From: Methylococcales bacterium
GTDB taxonomy: Bacteria; Pseudomonadota; Gammaproteobacteria; Methylococcales; UBA1147
Direction of reading: 5' to 3'
NCBI GenBank assembly: GCA_024958995.1
Contig: JANXGZ010000144.1
Location: forward strand, 1 to 9,551
DNA length: 9,551 bases
Below are positions 1 to 6,963 of the stretch, one piece after another. Below the pieces are notes generated by a model. The model was not told the origin of the DNA. It made no database searches and saw only the letters and a program-made list of their open reading frames with translations. A program made the position numbers and the translations under genes. Position 1 is the first letter of the stretch. Every line of letters starts with the position of its first letter.

Positions 1-1155
1 TTTCAGGCAGCGTGATCCTTTTCGCCCAGGCACTCTGAACAATTCGCCCCCAGTACGAAAACGAATACATACATCACCCCATTCGGATCCGACACCGCTG
101 ACAGTGTCATTGCTACACACAAGCGTACCGCCAAGCTCCGTGATCCGGAGCGGTGTTCGAAGCGACCAGGCAATCGTCTTCTTCGGATCAAAGCCATCAC
201 TTAGCGCCAGCAGGTAAAGTTCGCCACGGTAACGCCGAACCTCCCCAGCGGACCACCGAATACAAGGTAGCCGGTCACTGGCAGCATTCAGGCTTTCGGT
301 GATTATTCGGGTCAAATTGATCTCACTGGGACAACGAAACCCCGAGCGATAAATCCAGTACCGCAGAATCGATTTTTGCTGCCTCCTGTTGAAATCGGAA
401 AGAGCCTCCAGGCGAACCGTGTTACGCTCCGCAACCACGACCGAATCAAACCAGGAATCGACCTGCTGATCGAGCATCTGCTGGGCATCGGCACAATGTC
501 CACCTGCCCGAGCAAGGGTTTTAGCCATCCCAGGCCACCGGCTTTTCAAACGAGGAATGATTTCCAGGCGCAGGTAATTCCGCTGGTAAGAAGTATCCTG
601 ATTGCTCGGGTCATCCAGCCAGACCAAGCCGTTCCTTTCCGCATATTTACGCAGGGAATCCCTCGAAACGCCCAATAATGGTCGATGAAGAACCCCTGCC
701 CCGAAACTGGTCGAGGCGGGCATGCCCGAAAGGCCCTTCAAGCCGCTCCCACGGAGTAATTGTAAGAGAATCGTTTCAGCCTGATCATCGCGGTGCTGGG
801 CCACGAGAACAACCGACCGGTCGGTGACCAGCGACCGCAACGCCTCGTAGCGTGCTAGCCGGGCTGCTTCCTCGGGGCTTTGTCCCCGTTCAGGATAACT
901 GTCAACCGTAAGGACCTTTGACCGTAACCCGAAGCTTTCACAGACTCTCAAACAATGCATCGCCCAGGTCTCGGCCTCTGGCTGCAAACCATGATTCACA
1001 TGGACAGCCAGCAAGCGATCAAGGTTCGTCGCACCCACTCCGGCGGCACACAAATGAAGCAGTACAGAGGAATCGAGCCCACCGCTGAAGGCAATCAGGA
1101 AAGTCGCCCGCGGGAACGATCGGTTAAGCTGATTGAAAAAACTTTCCGGGCTCAA
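1..1155 (-). CDS. tilS: tRNA(Ile)-lysidine synthetase TilS, C-terminus cut by window edge
   Basis: TilS is the cytoplasmic ATP-dependent enzyme that attaches lysine to C34 of the CAU-anticodon tRNA-Ile, switching its charging and decoding to isoleucine/AUA. The frame is open for 385 codons with no stop before the edge. The N-type ATP pyrophosphatase P-loop SGGLDS lies at residues 24-29, HVNHGLQ at about 52-58, HRDDQAET at 121-128 and the RNYLR signature at 192-196. The visible end, around GRKGSRCLK (377-385), aligns with E. coli GRNGGRKLK, so about 50 residues are missing. The only usable start ahead of the P-loop is TTG at 1155-1153, since the frame is closed by a TGA at 1197-1195 and contains no ATG or GTG before the P-loop. 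No clear Shine-Dalgarno precedes it. It lies 45 bases after accA, a common gammaproteobacterial pairing, so co-transcription and perhaps translational coupling are inferred. Confidence 0.95.
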   Translation of the reverse strand, partial: MSPESFFNQLNRSFPRATFLIAFSGGLDSSVLLHLCAAGVGATNLDRLLAVHVNHGLQPEAETWAMHCLRVCESFGLRSKVLTVDSYPERGQSPEEAARLARYEALRSLVTDRSVVLVAQHRDDQAETILLQLLRGSGLKGLSGMPASTSFGAGVLHRPLLGVSRDSLRKYAERNGLVWLDDPSNQDTSYQRNYLRLEIIPRLKSRWPGMAKTLARAGGHCADAQQMLDQQVDSWFDSVVVAERNTVRLEALSDFNRRQQKSILRYWIYRSGFRCPSEINLTRIITESLNAASDRLPCIRWSAGEVRRYRGELYLLALSDGFDPKKTIAWSLRTPLRITELGGTLVCSNDTVSGVGSEWGDVCIRFRTGGELFRVPGRKGSRCLK

Positions 1156-1200
1156 GGATAGCGGGGAAATGGAATGCTCGGCTTTGCAAAGTGGTCAAAG

Positions 1201-2160
1201 CTAGTCTTCGATGTATTCTCCATAACTCATTAGGCGCTTGTAACGGTTTGTCAGCAGGCTGTCCGTCGAGAACGAATCCAGTTCGATCAACTGATTCACA
1301 AGCTCTTCCTTGAGCATTTCTGCACCGGCCTTCATGTCCCGGTGAGAACCGCCCAATGGTTCGGCAACAATTGAATTGATCAGGCCCAGCTCCTTCAAAC
1401 GAGCAGAAGTAATCGCCATGGCTTCTGCGGCTAGTTCCGCCTTGTCGGCACTCTTCCAGAGGATCGATGCGCAACCTTCCGGGGAAATAACAGAATAGGT
1501 GCTGTACTCCAGCATCAACAACCGGTCGCCCACCCCGATCGCCAGCGCCCCGCCAGACCCGCCTTCGCCGATCACGGTGCAGATGATCGGTACCCGTAGT
1601 TTCGACATCTCAAACAGGTTCCGTGCGATAGCCTCGCTTTGTCCTCGTTCTTCTGCGCCAATCCCAGGGTAAGCGCCCGGAGTATCAATAAAACAGAGGA
1701 TCGGTAAGCCGAATCGCTCGGCTAGCTTCATCAACCTCAGGGCTTTTCGATAACCTTCGGGTTTGGGCATTCCGAAGTTACGGTAAAGCTTCTCCTTGGT
1801 ATCGCGGCCTTTCTGGTGTCCGATCACGACCACGGATCGGTCATTCAGGCGCGCCAGACCACCCACGATAGCCGGATCGTCCCGAAAGCTGCGATCACCG
1901 TGCAGTTGATTGAAATCGGTAAACAACAGCTCTATATAATCTAGCGTATAGGGTCTACGCGGATGCCGGGACAACTGCGAAATCTGCCAAGCCGAGAGCG
2001 ACGAAAAGATGGACTCCGTTAACTTCCGACTTTTTTCTTCCAAACGGGTAATTTCTTCCGAAATATTGATTTCATGGTCAAAACCAACGTTGCGGAGTTC
2101 TTCGATTTTCTCCTCCAGTTCAGAAATAGGCTGTTCAAAATCAAGAAATTTGAGATTCAT
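1201..2160 (-). CDS. accA: Acetyl-CoA carboxylase carboxyltransferase subunit alpha
   Basis: AccA forms, with AccD, the carboxyltransferase that moves CO2 from carboxybiotin on AccB to acetyl-CoA. This makes malonyl-CoA in the first committed step of fatty-acid synthesis in the cytoplasm. The 319-residue product equals E. coli AccA in length and aligns along its whole length by eye. The N-terminus has the LDFEQPI...LE...I helix. The crotonase-fold core carries GHQKGR (114-119), the PGAYPG loop (161-166) and the glycine-rich GEGGSGGA loop (198-205) that shape the active site, then YSTYSVISPEGCASILWK. It ends with the usual LMSYG near 310-314. The ATG at 2160 matches the E. coli N-terminus exactly. 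No good Shine-Dalgarno or convincing promoter is visible upstream. tilS follows after 45 bases. Confidence 0.99.
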   Translation of the reverse strand: MNLKFLDFEQPISELEEKIEELRNVGFDHEINISEEITRLEEKSRKLTESIFSSLSAWQISQLSRHPRRPYTLDYIELLFTDFNQLHGDRSFRDDPAIVGGLARLNDRSVVVIGHQKGRDTKEKLYRNFGMPKPEGYRKALRLMKLAERFGLPILCFIDTPGAYPGIGAEERGQSEAIARNLFEMSKLRVPIICTVIGEGGSGGALAIGVGDRLLMLEYSTYSVISPEGCASILWKSADKAELAAEAMAITSARLKELGLINSIVAEPLGGSHRDMKAGAEMLKEELVNQLIELDSFSTDSLLTNRYKRLMSYGEYIED

Positions 2161-2367
2161 AATCCAGTCAGTGCTTATTTGTGTGCCAGTAAACCCGCTT
2201 TCAGTATTTTTTTATCCCCCAACTGAAAACCGAATATCCTGCGTTGTGATCGATTGTGCTTAATCTTACCGGCTTTTACGACGGGCTAAAAGGGTTGGTG
2301 ACATGAATCCAGGAGGATTCTGCTAAAAATACATGCCCGAAAAACAGCTACGCTTAAACGTTCTGAA
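2161..2367. other. Intergenic gap between rarA and accA
   Basis: These 207 bases separate two co-oriented genes and should hold any accA promoter and the end of the rarA transcript. I see no supported gene. Two small inverted repeats are present: GAATCC/GGATTC (2305-2310 with 2315-2320, four-base loop) and CTTTTA/TAAAAG (2273-2278 with 2287-2292, eight-base loop). Neither is followed by a T-tract on the minus strand. No pair of sigma-70 hexamers with normal spacing stood out. Confidence 0.6.
2305..2320. repeat. Small inverted repeat downstream of rarA
   Basis: Six-base arms GAATCC and GGATTC flank an AGGA loop (plus-strand reading). The stem is perfect but AT-containing and lacks a following T-run on the minus strand, so it is at best a weak transcript-end hairpin for rarA. 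It could be chance. Confidence 0.3.
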
Positions 2368-3678
2368 TCAAGGTTTTTGCACCGTCTTGTCGAGTTCACG
2401 CAATCGCCTGAGCTTCTTCGCAATCTTGATCTCGAGTCCTCTTTCAACTGGCTGGTAATAACATTTTTCGCCCAGCAGTTCAGGAAAGTAGTTTTCTCCT
2501 GCGGCATAGCCCTCGGCTTCATCGTGTGCGTAACGGTACTTTCTGCCATAATCGAGATCCCGCATTAATTCGGTCGGCGCGTTCCTGAGATGCAGCGGAA
2601 CATCGAAACTGCCGCTGTTCCTGACATCCTGCATCGCCGCCTTAAAGGCCTTGTACACAGCATTGCTTTTTGGCGCACAGGCGAGATAAACAACGGCCTG
2701 GGCAAGCCCAAGTTCACCTTCTGGGCTGCCGAGTCTTTCCAGGCTTTCCCACGCATTCATGGCCAACTGTAAAGCCCGAGGGTCGGCATTGCCAATGTCT
2801 TCGGAAGCAATCCGGACGAGCCTTCTGGCCAAGTAAACCGGATCGCAACCGCCTTCCAGCATCCTGCAAAGCCAGTAAAGAGCCGCATCGGGCGCACTAC
2901 CCCGAACCGATTTGTGCAAGGCTGAAATCTGGTTGTAAAAATCCTCTCCCTGCTTGTCAAACCGACGAACGCCACCAGCAATCACCGCCTTCACAGTCTC
3001 GGATGAAATCAATCCGGTCGAACCGCCCGGCTCGGGCATGTCCGCTGCCAACTCAAGATAATTGAGCAGTTTCCTGGCATCACCATCCGCTGCCTCCACC
3101 AGCATTCTTTTTCCGTCGCTACCAATGCTTTTCCCCTCCCCCCCAATGCCTCGCTCAGGATCCAGCAACGCCTGATCGACAAGCTCGTCTAACGCATGTT
3201 TATCCAGGGTTTTCAGAACATAGACACGGCTCCTCGAAAGAAGGGCATTGTTAAGGGCAAACGAAGGGTTCTCGGTGGTAGCCCCCATAAAGCAGACCGT
3301 ACCATCCTCGACATGGGGCAGGAAAGCATCCTGCTGGGACTTGTTAAAGCGATGAACCTCGTCAACAAAAAGAATGCTCCTACGATTTTTACCGTCAAGA
3401 AGCGCGGACGCTTTTGCAATAGCCTCCCGGATATCCTTGACACCAGAGAGAACCGCGGAAAGCGCCATGAATTCTGCATCCGCCCGCCGGGCAATTAGGC
3501 GCGCCAGCGTCGTTTTTCCAGTCCCCGGAGGACCCCAGAACACCATGGAATGCAGATGCCCGCCTGCAACCGCCTGGTAAAGCGGCTTGCCCTTTTCCAG
3601 CAGGTGTTTTTGTCCGACATATTCGTCCAGACAGCGAGGCCGCATGCGCTCAGCCAAAGGCTTGTAAACATTCGGCAT
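2368..3678 (-). CDS. rarA: Replication-associated recombination protein RarA (MgsA), AAA+ ATPase
   Basis: RarA/MgsA is a homotetrameric AAA+ ATPase of the clamp-loader clade (WHIP/Mgs1 family) that acts at stalled replication forks and interacts with SSB. From the chosen ATG (436 residues) the ATPase domain shows Walker A GPPGTGKT (49-56), Walker B ILFVDEVHRF (102-111), sensor 1 GATTENPSF (132-140) and the GDARKLLN motif (199-206). The C-terminal half has the characteristic ISALHKSVRGSAPDAALYW (251-269), ASEDIGNADPRA (291-302) and YLACAPKSNAVY (331-342). It aligns with E. coli RarA (447 residues) but has a slightly shorter N-terminus. A TTG directly precedes the ATG. GAGGAAAG at 3693-3686 sits 10 bases before the ATG and 7 before the TTG, so either could initiate; I chose ATG. 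It lies about 80 bases downstream of lolA in the same direction. Confidence 0.97.
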   Translation of the reverse strand: MPNVYKPLAERMRPRCLDEYVGQKHLLEKGKPLYQAVAGGHLHSMVFWGPPGTGKTTLARLIARRADAEFMALSAVLSGVKDIREAIAKASALLDGKNRRSILFVDEVHRFNKSQQDAFLPHVEDGTVCFMGATTENPSFALNNALLSRSRVYVLKTLDKHALDELVDQALLDPERGIGGEGKSIGSDGKRMLVEAADGDARKLLNYLELAADMPEPGGSTGLISSETVKAVIAGGVRRFDKQGEDFYNQISALHKSVRGSAPDAALYWLCRMLEGGCDPVYLARRLVRIASEDIGNADPRALQLAMNAWESLERLGSPEGELGLAQAVVYLACAPKSNAVYKAFKAAMQDVRNSGSFDVPLHLRNAPTELMRDLDYGRKYRYAHDEAEGYAAGENYFPELLGEKCYYQPVERGLEIKIAKKLRRLRELDKTVQKP

Positions 3679-3685
3679 CAATGAA

Positions 3686-3693
3686 CTTTCCTC
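3686..3693 (-). promoter_or_regulatory. Ribosome binding site of rarA
   Basis: The minus strand reads GAGGAAAG, a strong Shine-Dalgarno. Its core lies 10 bases before the ATG (3678) and 7 before the in-frame TTG (3681), so the site does not by itself separate the two adjacent starts. Just upstream, a 5-bp inverted repeat (CAGGC/GCCTG, 3704-3708 with 3714-3718) may form a small hairpin. Confidence 0.6.
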
Positions 3694-3758
3694 ACTGTTT
3701 GTTCAGGCCAATCGCCTGTTCCAAGCGTTCGGGCAAAACCATATGACTACAACCAGGA

Positions 3759-4430
3759 TCAAAAGTCTTCGAGAATATCGGCGCCATCTGGGGCTACGAA
3801 TTCAAAAGTCGAGGCTTCAATAGGAACATTGATGCGTGAATTGTAAAACGTGATTCGGGTCACCTGCCCAAAGCTGTCTGCCAGTTCCATTCCCCGCAGC
3901 CGATCCTTGTTGAGTTCGAGTTTAATGTGCCTGAAACTGCTGTCTTGCAACCTGGGGACCAGGCGAACCCAGCGCACATTTCCATTCCCGCCCTGTGCAT
4001 CGACCAGGAAATCATGATCGAGATCAACCTGACCGGTTAACAAAAGTGCAGGTGTGGAACCAATCGTGTTACCCAATGGTTTGACCGTCACCTGCTCCAG
4101 GTCCGCATCATAAAACCATATTTTTTCACCGTTTGACACGATCTGTTGCTGATAAGGTTGAAGATAGTCCCAACGGAACCTGCCAGGTTTTGACAGTAGG
4201 AATCTTCCACTCATGGGTCGCCCAGATCGGCCGTCTTCATCAAGGGTAACCTGCTCGAATTCAGCAGAGAATGTATGGGTCGCGTCAAGAAAGCGGTTCA
4301 ATTCAATCAGTACCTCCGCAGCCAGTAACTGGCTACAGGCCATGATCAGTATCGATAGCATTAGTCCACGGTATCGTTGGCAATGGCCAGTGGCGGACCG
4401 CACAACCCTAAAGGCTGTATATTTTTCCAT
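3759..4430 (-). CDS. lolA: Outer-membrane lipoprotein carrier protein LolA
   Basis: LolA takes lipoproteins released by the inner-membrane LolCDE transporter and carries them through the periplasm to LolB at the outer membrane. The 223-residue product has a hydrophobic segment at residues 23-37 with likely cleavage near 37-38, giving a mature part of about 185 residues, normal for the family. Family landmarks are FSAEFEQ (54-60), the basic/aromatic KPGRFRWDYL (81-90), QQIVSNGEKIWFYDADLEQVTV (95-116) and a C-terminal FEFVAPDGADI. The ATG at 4430 is supported by AGGA 8 bases upstream (4442-4439). The n-region before the hydrophobic core is long (22 residues) and basic. LIMAC at residues 28-32 resembles a lipobox, which would be odd for a soluble carrier. 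The gene sits 80 bases after ftsK and about 80 before rarA, as recalled for P. aeruginosa. Confidence 0.95.
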   Translation of the reverse strand: MEKYTAFRVVRSATGHCQRYRGLMLSILIMACSQLLAAEVLIELNRFLDATHTFSAEFEQVTLDEDGRSGRPMSGRFLLSKPGRFRWDYLQPYQQQIVSNGEKIWFYDADLEQVTVKPLGNTIGSTPALLLTGQVDLDHDFLVDAQGGNGNVRWVRLVPRLQDSSFRHIKLELNKDRLRGMELADSFGQVTRITFYNSRINVPIEASTFEFVAPDGADILEDF

Positions 4431-4454
4431 GGAAGATTTCCTGTGAAGACGAAC

Positions 4455-4477
4455 TGCCCCGACTGCAAGTCAGGGCA
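4455..4477 (-). terminator. Hairpin between ftsK and lolA, possible attenuator or partial terminator
   Basis: On the minus strand TGCCCTGACT pairs with AGTCGGGGCA around a three-base TGC loop, giving a 10-bp stem. The one non-Watson-Crick position is a U-G wobble in minus-strand RNA but a C-A mismatch on the plus strand, so the structure is better formed in the ftsK-lolA transcript. What follows (GTTCGTCTTC) is only mildly U-rich, so full termination is doubtful. Read-through, attenuation or mRNA processing between ftsK and lolA is an inference. Confidence 0.5.
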
Positions 4478-4510
4478 ATGGATTCATGGCCGGAAGAACG
4501 GATGCGGAAA

Positions 4511-6784
4511 TCAGTCGCGGACAGGAGCGGCTGCCAGAACTTCTCTCGAACCATTGGATTCAGGCGAGCTGACCACGCCGGCACGTTCCATGTCTTCGAC
4601 GATTCGGGCAGCCCGATTGTAACCGATCTTGAATTTCCTCTGGACGCTTGAAATGGATGCCCGCCGTGACTCGGTCACGAACCACACAGCGTCGTCGTAC
4701 AGCAAATCGGACTCGCTATCACCGTCATCACCGGCCCCCGGCAGTCCGGTTTCGTCCGTTTCCCTCGTGATTTCCTCCAAATAGAGGGCCTTTCCGGTCG
4801 CTTTCAGGAAATCCACAACGCTATGCACTTCATGGTCATCAACAAACGCTCCGTGGGCTCTCGTCGGAATGTTGCTGCCCGATCTCTGATACAACAGATC
4901 GCCGTTGCCAAGCAGGCTTTCTGCGCCAGACTGGTCGATGATAGTGCGCGAATCAATCTTGGAGGAAACCTGGAATGCTACACGGCTAGGGATGTTCGCC
5001 TTGATCAACCCGGTCAGAACATCCACCGAAGGTCGTTGGGTGGCCAGAATCAAGTGAATTCCCGCCGCTCGCGCCTTCTGAGCCAGGCGTGCAATCAGCT
5101 GTTCGACCTTTTTGCCCACGATCATCATCATGTCCGCCAGTTCGTCGATTACGATGACGATACTGGGTAGCGGCTCTAGATTCGGGACCTCCACCAGATC
5201 CTCCGCAAGCGGATCCGGACTGAACAACGGATCCTTGATCGGTGTTCCGTTTTTTTCGGCCGCCGCGACCTTCCGGTTGTACCCTGTCAGGTTGCGTACC
5301 CCCAGCATGGACATCAGACGGTACCGGCGTTCCATTTCAGCCACCGACCAACGCAAGGCATTAGCTGCCTCCTTCATGTCAGTGACAACCGGTGTCAACA
5401 GGTGCGGGATACCTTCGTACACTGACAGTTCCAACATTTTGGGATCAATCATGATCATCCGAATATCGGCCGGAGTCGACTTATACAACAAGCTCAGAAT
5501 CATCGCATTGATCGCGACTGATTTACCCGAACCCGTGGTCCCGGCAACTAGCAGATGGGGCATCTTGGCCAGGTCGACAATCACCGGCTTACCGCCGATA
5601 TCCTTACCCAGTACCAGTGTCATCGGAGAAACAGCACCCTCGAAGACCTTCGACGACAGGACTTCCCTGAGCGAGACCGTCTCCCGCTCCTCATTCGGGA
5701 TTTCAAGGCCGATAACCGACTTACCAGGAATTACCTCGACAATGCGCACACTGCAAACAGACAAGGCACGCGCCAGGTCCTTAGACAGCCCGCTGACACG
5801 GCTCACCTTGACTCCGGCAGCCGGCTTGAGCTCGAACCGGGTAATGACCGGTCCAGGGTGAACCCCCACCACTTCGACATCAACACCAAAGTCGCGAAGA
5901 ATCTCTTCTACCTTTCGCGAAAGTGAATTAAGAATACCTTTCGAGTAACCCTTTACAAACGAGGGATATTCATCCAGCAACGACAATTTCGGCAAACTTC
6001 CACCCATTGCGCCGAACAGGTCCCCCTGCCTCTCCTTTTCGGCCCGCCCGCTGGTTTGAATCGGCGCTAGTACTGGATCTATTTTTCGCCGCCTGGAAGG
6101 TTTTGCCTTCTTTGCCCTGGGCACCGGAGAAAGATCGGCAGAGGAATCCCGCGACCTCGTCGTACTGGTCAGTAGAACCCGGGGTACAGCCGCTGCCGCC
6201 CTGCCGAACCAGTCCAGAAGGATCAGCGTATATTTGCCGACCCAGTCGACCAGAGCAATCCAGGAAAACCCAGTACACAGTGTGACTCCGGCTAGGAAAC
6301 CAGCGACCAGCAACAAGGTCGCTCCAGTGAGCCCGAAGGAATTGATCAGAACCTGGCCAAACTGTTCTCCCACCAAGCCGCCGGTTGTTTCAGGCAAGGG
6401 GAATCGGATCCGTAGGAAATGGACATAGGCAAGAGACGCGCCGCCAAGAATGGTCATTACGAATCCGAACCAGCGCAATCCAAACTTCCAGCCAATCGGT
6501 TGAGTCTTGCGGCCCCGGTAGGACACCACGCCCCTATACCCGATCATGATCGGGAACAAAAACGCCATGATTCCGAACACAGTCAGAAAAAAATCCGAAA
6601 CCCAGGCACCCACCGCGCCTCCGGCATTCTTGATCTCTGCTCCAGTACCGCTGCTACTCCAGCCTGGATCGTCCAAATTGAACGTTGCCAGTGCAATCAG
6701 GAAAAACAAGGCAAGCGCCGTCATAACCAGCAGCGCAACCTCACGCATTCCCCGTACCAGTTCATCACCGCAGGGTTCGGACAT
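4511..6784 (-). CDS. ftsK: DNA translocase FtsK
   Basis: FtsK is the septal DNA pump that clears and aligns the chromosome terminus and activates XerCD recombination at dif during division. Residues below are numbered from the upstream ATG at 6808 (765 residues); the chosen start removes 8. About four membrane segments lie at roughly 24-43, 69-92, 110-131 and 158-180. A short linker with a basic cluster (RAKKAKPSRRRK, 231-242) follows, far shorter than the E. coli linker. The RecA-like motor has Walker A GTTGSGKS (423-430), Walker B VIVIDELAD (551-559) and LATQRPSVDVLTG (588-600). The C-terminal winged-helix gamma domain (about 702-747, with GYNRAARIVEDMERAGVV) closely matches E. coli, suggesting the same KOPS-type recognition. 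I prefer the ATG at 6784 because AAAGGA lies 8 bases before it, whereas the ATG at 6808 has no good ribosome site. lolA follows 80 bases downstream. Confidence 0.97.
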   Translation of the reverse strand: MSEPCGDELVRGMREVALLVMTALALFFLIALATFNLDDPGWSSSGTGAEIKNAGGAVGAWVSDFFLTVFGIMAFLFPIMIGYRGVVSYRGRKTQPIGWKFGLRWFGFVMTILGGASLAYVHFLRIRFPLPETTGGLVGEQFGQVLINSFGLTGATLLLVAGFLAGVTLCTGFSWIALVDWVGKYTLILLDWFGRAAAAVPRVLLTSTTRSRDSSADLSPVPRAKKAKPSRRRKIDPVLAPIQTSGRAEKERQGDLFGAMGGSLPKLSLLDEYPSFVKGYSKGILNSLSRKVEEILRDFGVDVEVVGVHPGPVITRFELKPAAGVKVSRVSGLSKDLARALSVCSVRIVEVIPGKSVIGLEIPNEERETVSLREVLSSKVFEGAVSPMTLVLGKDIGGKPVIVDLAKMPHLLVAGTTGSGKSVAINAMILSLLYKSTPADIRMIMIDPKMLELSVYEGIPHLLTPVVTDMKEAANALRWSVAEMERRYRLMSMLGVRNLTGYNRKVAAAEKNGTPIKDPLFSPDPLAEDLVEVPNLEPLPSIVIVIDELADMMMIVGKKVEQLIARLAQKARAAGIHLILATQRPSVDVLTGLIKANIPSRVAFQVSSKIDSRTIIDQSGAESLLGNGDLLYQRSGSNIPTRAHGAFVDDHEVHSVVDFLKATGKALYLEEITRETDETGLPGAGDDGDSESDLLYDDAVWFVTESRRASISSVQRKFKIGYNRAARIVEDMERAGVVSSPESNGSREVLAAAPVRD

Positions 6785-6792
6785 AGTCTGAT

Positions 6793-6798
6793 TCCTTT
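6793..6798 (-). promoter_or_regulatory. Ribosome binding site deciding the ftsK start
   Basis: The minus strand reads AAAGGA, ending 8 bases before the ATG at 6784-6782. The upstream in-frame ATG (6808) has only a poor AAGAA-like stretch before it. This favours the shorter FtsK beginning MSEPCGDEL. Confidence 0.65.
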
Positions 6799-6843
6799 GC
6801 GCTGTCATTTTCTTAACCAGATTCTAGCTAATGAGTATATCCC

Positions 6844-6871
6844 ATTATATTTAATGAATTTTTATTTTCAA
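6844..6871 (-). promoter_or_regulatory. Near-consensus sigma-70 promoter for ftsK
   Basis: On the minus strand TTGAAA (6871-6866, five of six to the -35 consensus) is followed by a 16-base spacer and TATAAT (6849-6844, perfect -10). The spacer is very AT-rich. Transcription would begin near 6837, leaving roughly 50 bases of leader before the ftsK ATG at 6784. It is the best promoter visible in the window and probably drives ftsK-lolA and perhaps rarA. Confidence 0.75.
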
Positions 6872-6883
6872 TCAAAGCAAGTC

Positions 6884-6912
6884 TTTACGAATCGAAAGGT
6901 CGTTGCCATACT
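6884..6912 (+). promoter_or_regulatory. Candidate sigma-70 promoter for trxB
   Basis: TTTACG (6884-6889, four of six) and CATACT (6907-6912, four of six) are separated by exactly 17 bases. Transcription would start near 6919, about 45 bases before the trxB ATG. It is weaker than the opposing ftsK promoter; the two -35 elements are about 12 bases apart, back to back, so the polymerases could compete. Confidence 0.4.
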
Positions 6913-6951
6913 AGCCGCCATTCTGGAAATGTTGCCGGAATAAAAAAGCAT

Positions 6952-6957
6952 AAAGGA
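6952..6957 (+). promoter_or_regulatory. Ribosome binding site of trxB
   Basis: AAAGGA ends 6 bases before the ATG at 6964. A TTG at 6961 directly precedes that ATG in frame but would be only 3 bases from the site, so the ATG is the better start. Confidence 0.7.
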
Positions 6958-6963
6958 CCCTTG

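Noticed and set aside
1124..1474. A 116-residue minus-strand frame overlapping the 3' part of accA
   Set aside because: It is an out-of-frame shadow of AccA, whose own frame carries the conserved carboxyltransferase motifs.
2273..2292. CTTTTA/TAAAAG inverted repeat considered as a rarA terminator
   Set aside because: The stem is AT-rich with an eight-base loop, and no U-tract follows on the minus strand.
2670..3065. A 131-residue plus-strand frame within rarA
   Set aside because: It is antisense to conserved RarA sequence and has a low-complexity composition without recognisable motifs.
5112..5861. A 249-residue open frame on the plus strand
   Set aside because: It is entirely antisense to the conserved FtsK motor domain, is rich in Ser, Thr and Arg as expected of antisense frames, and resembles no protein I know.
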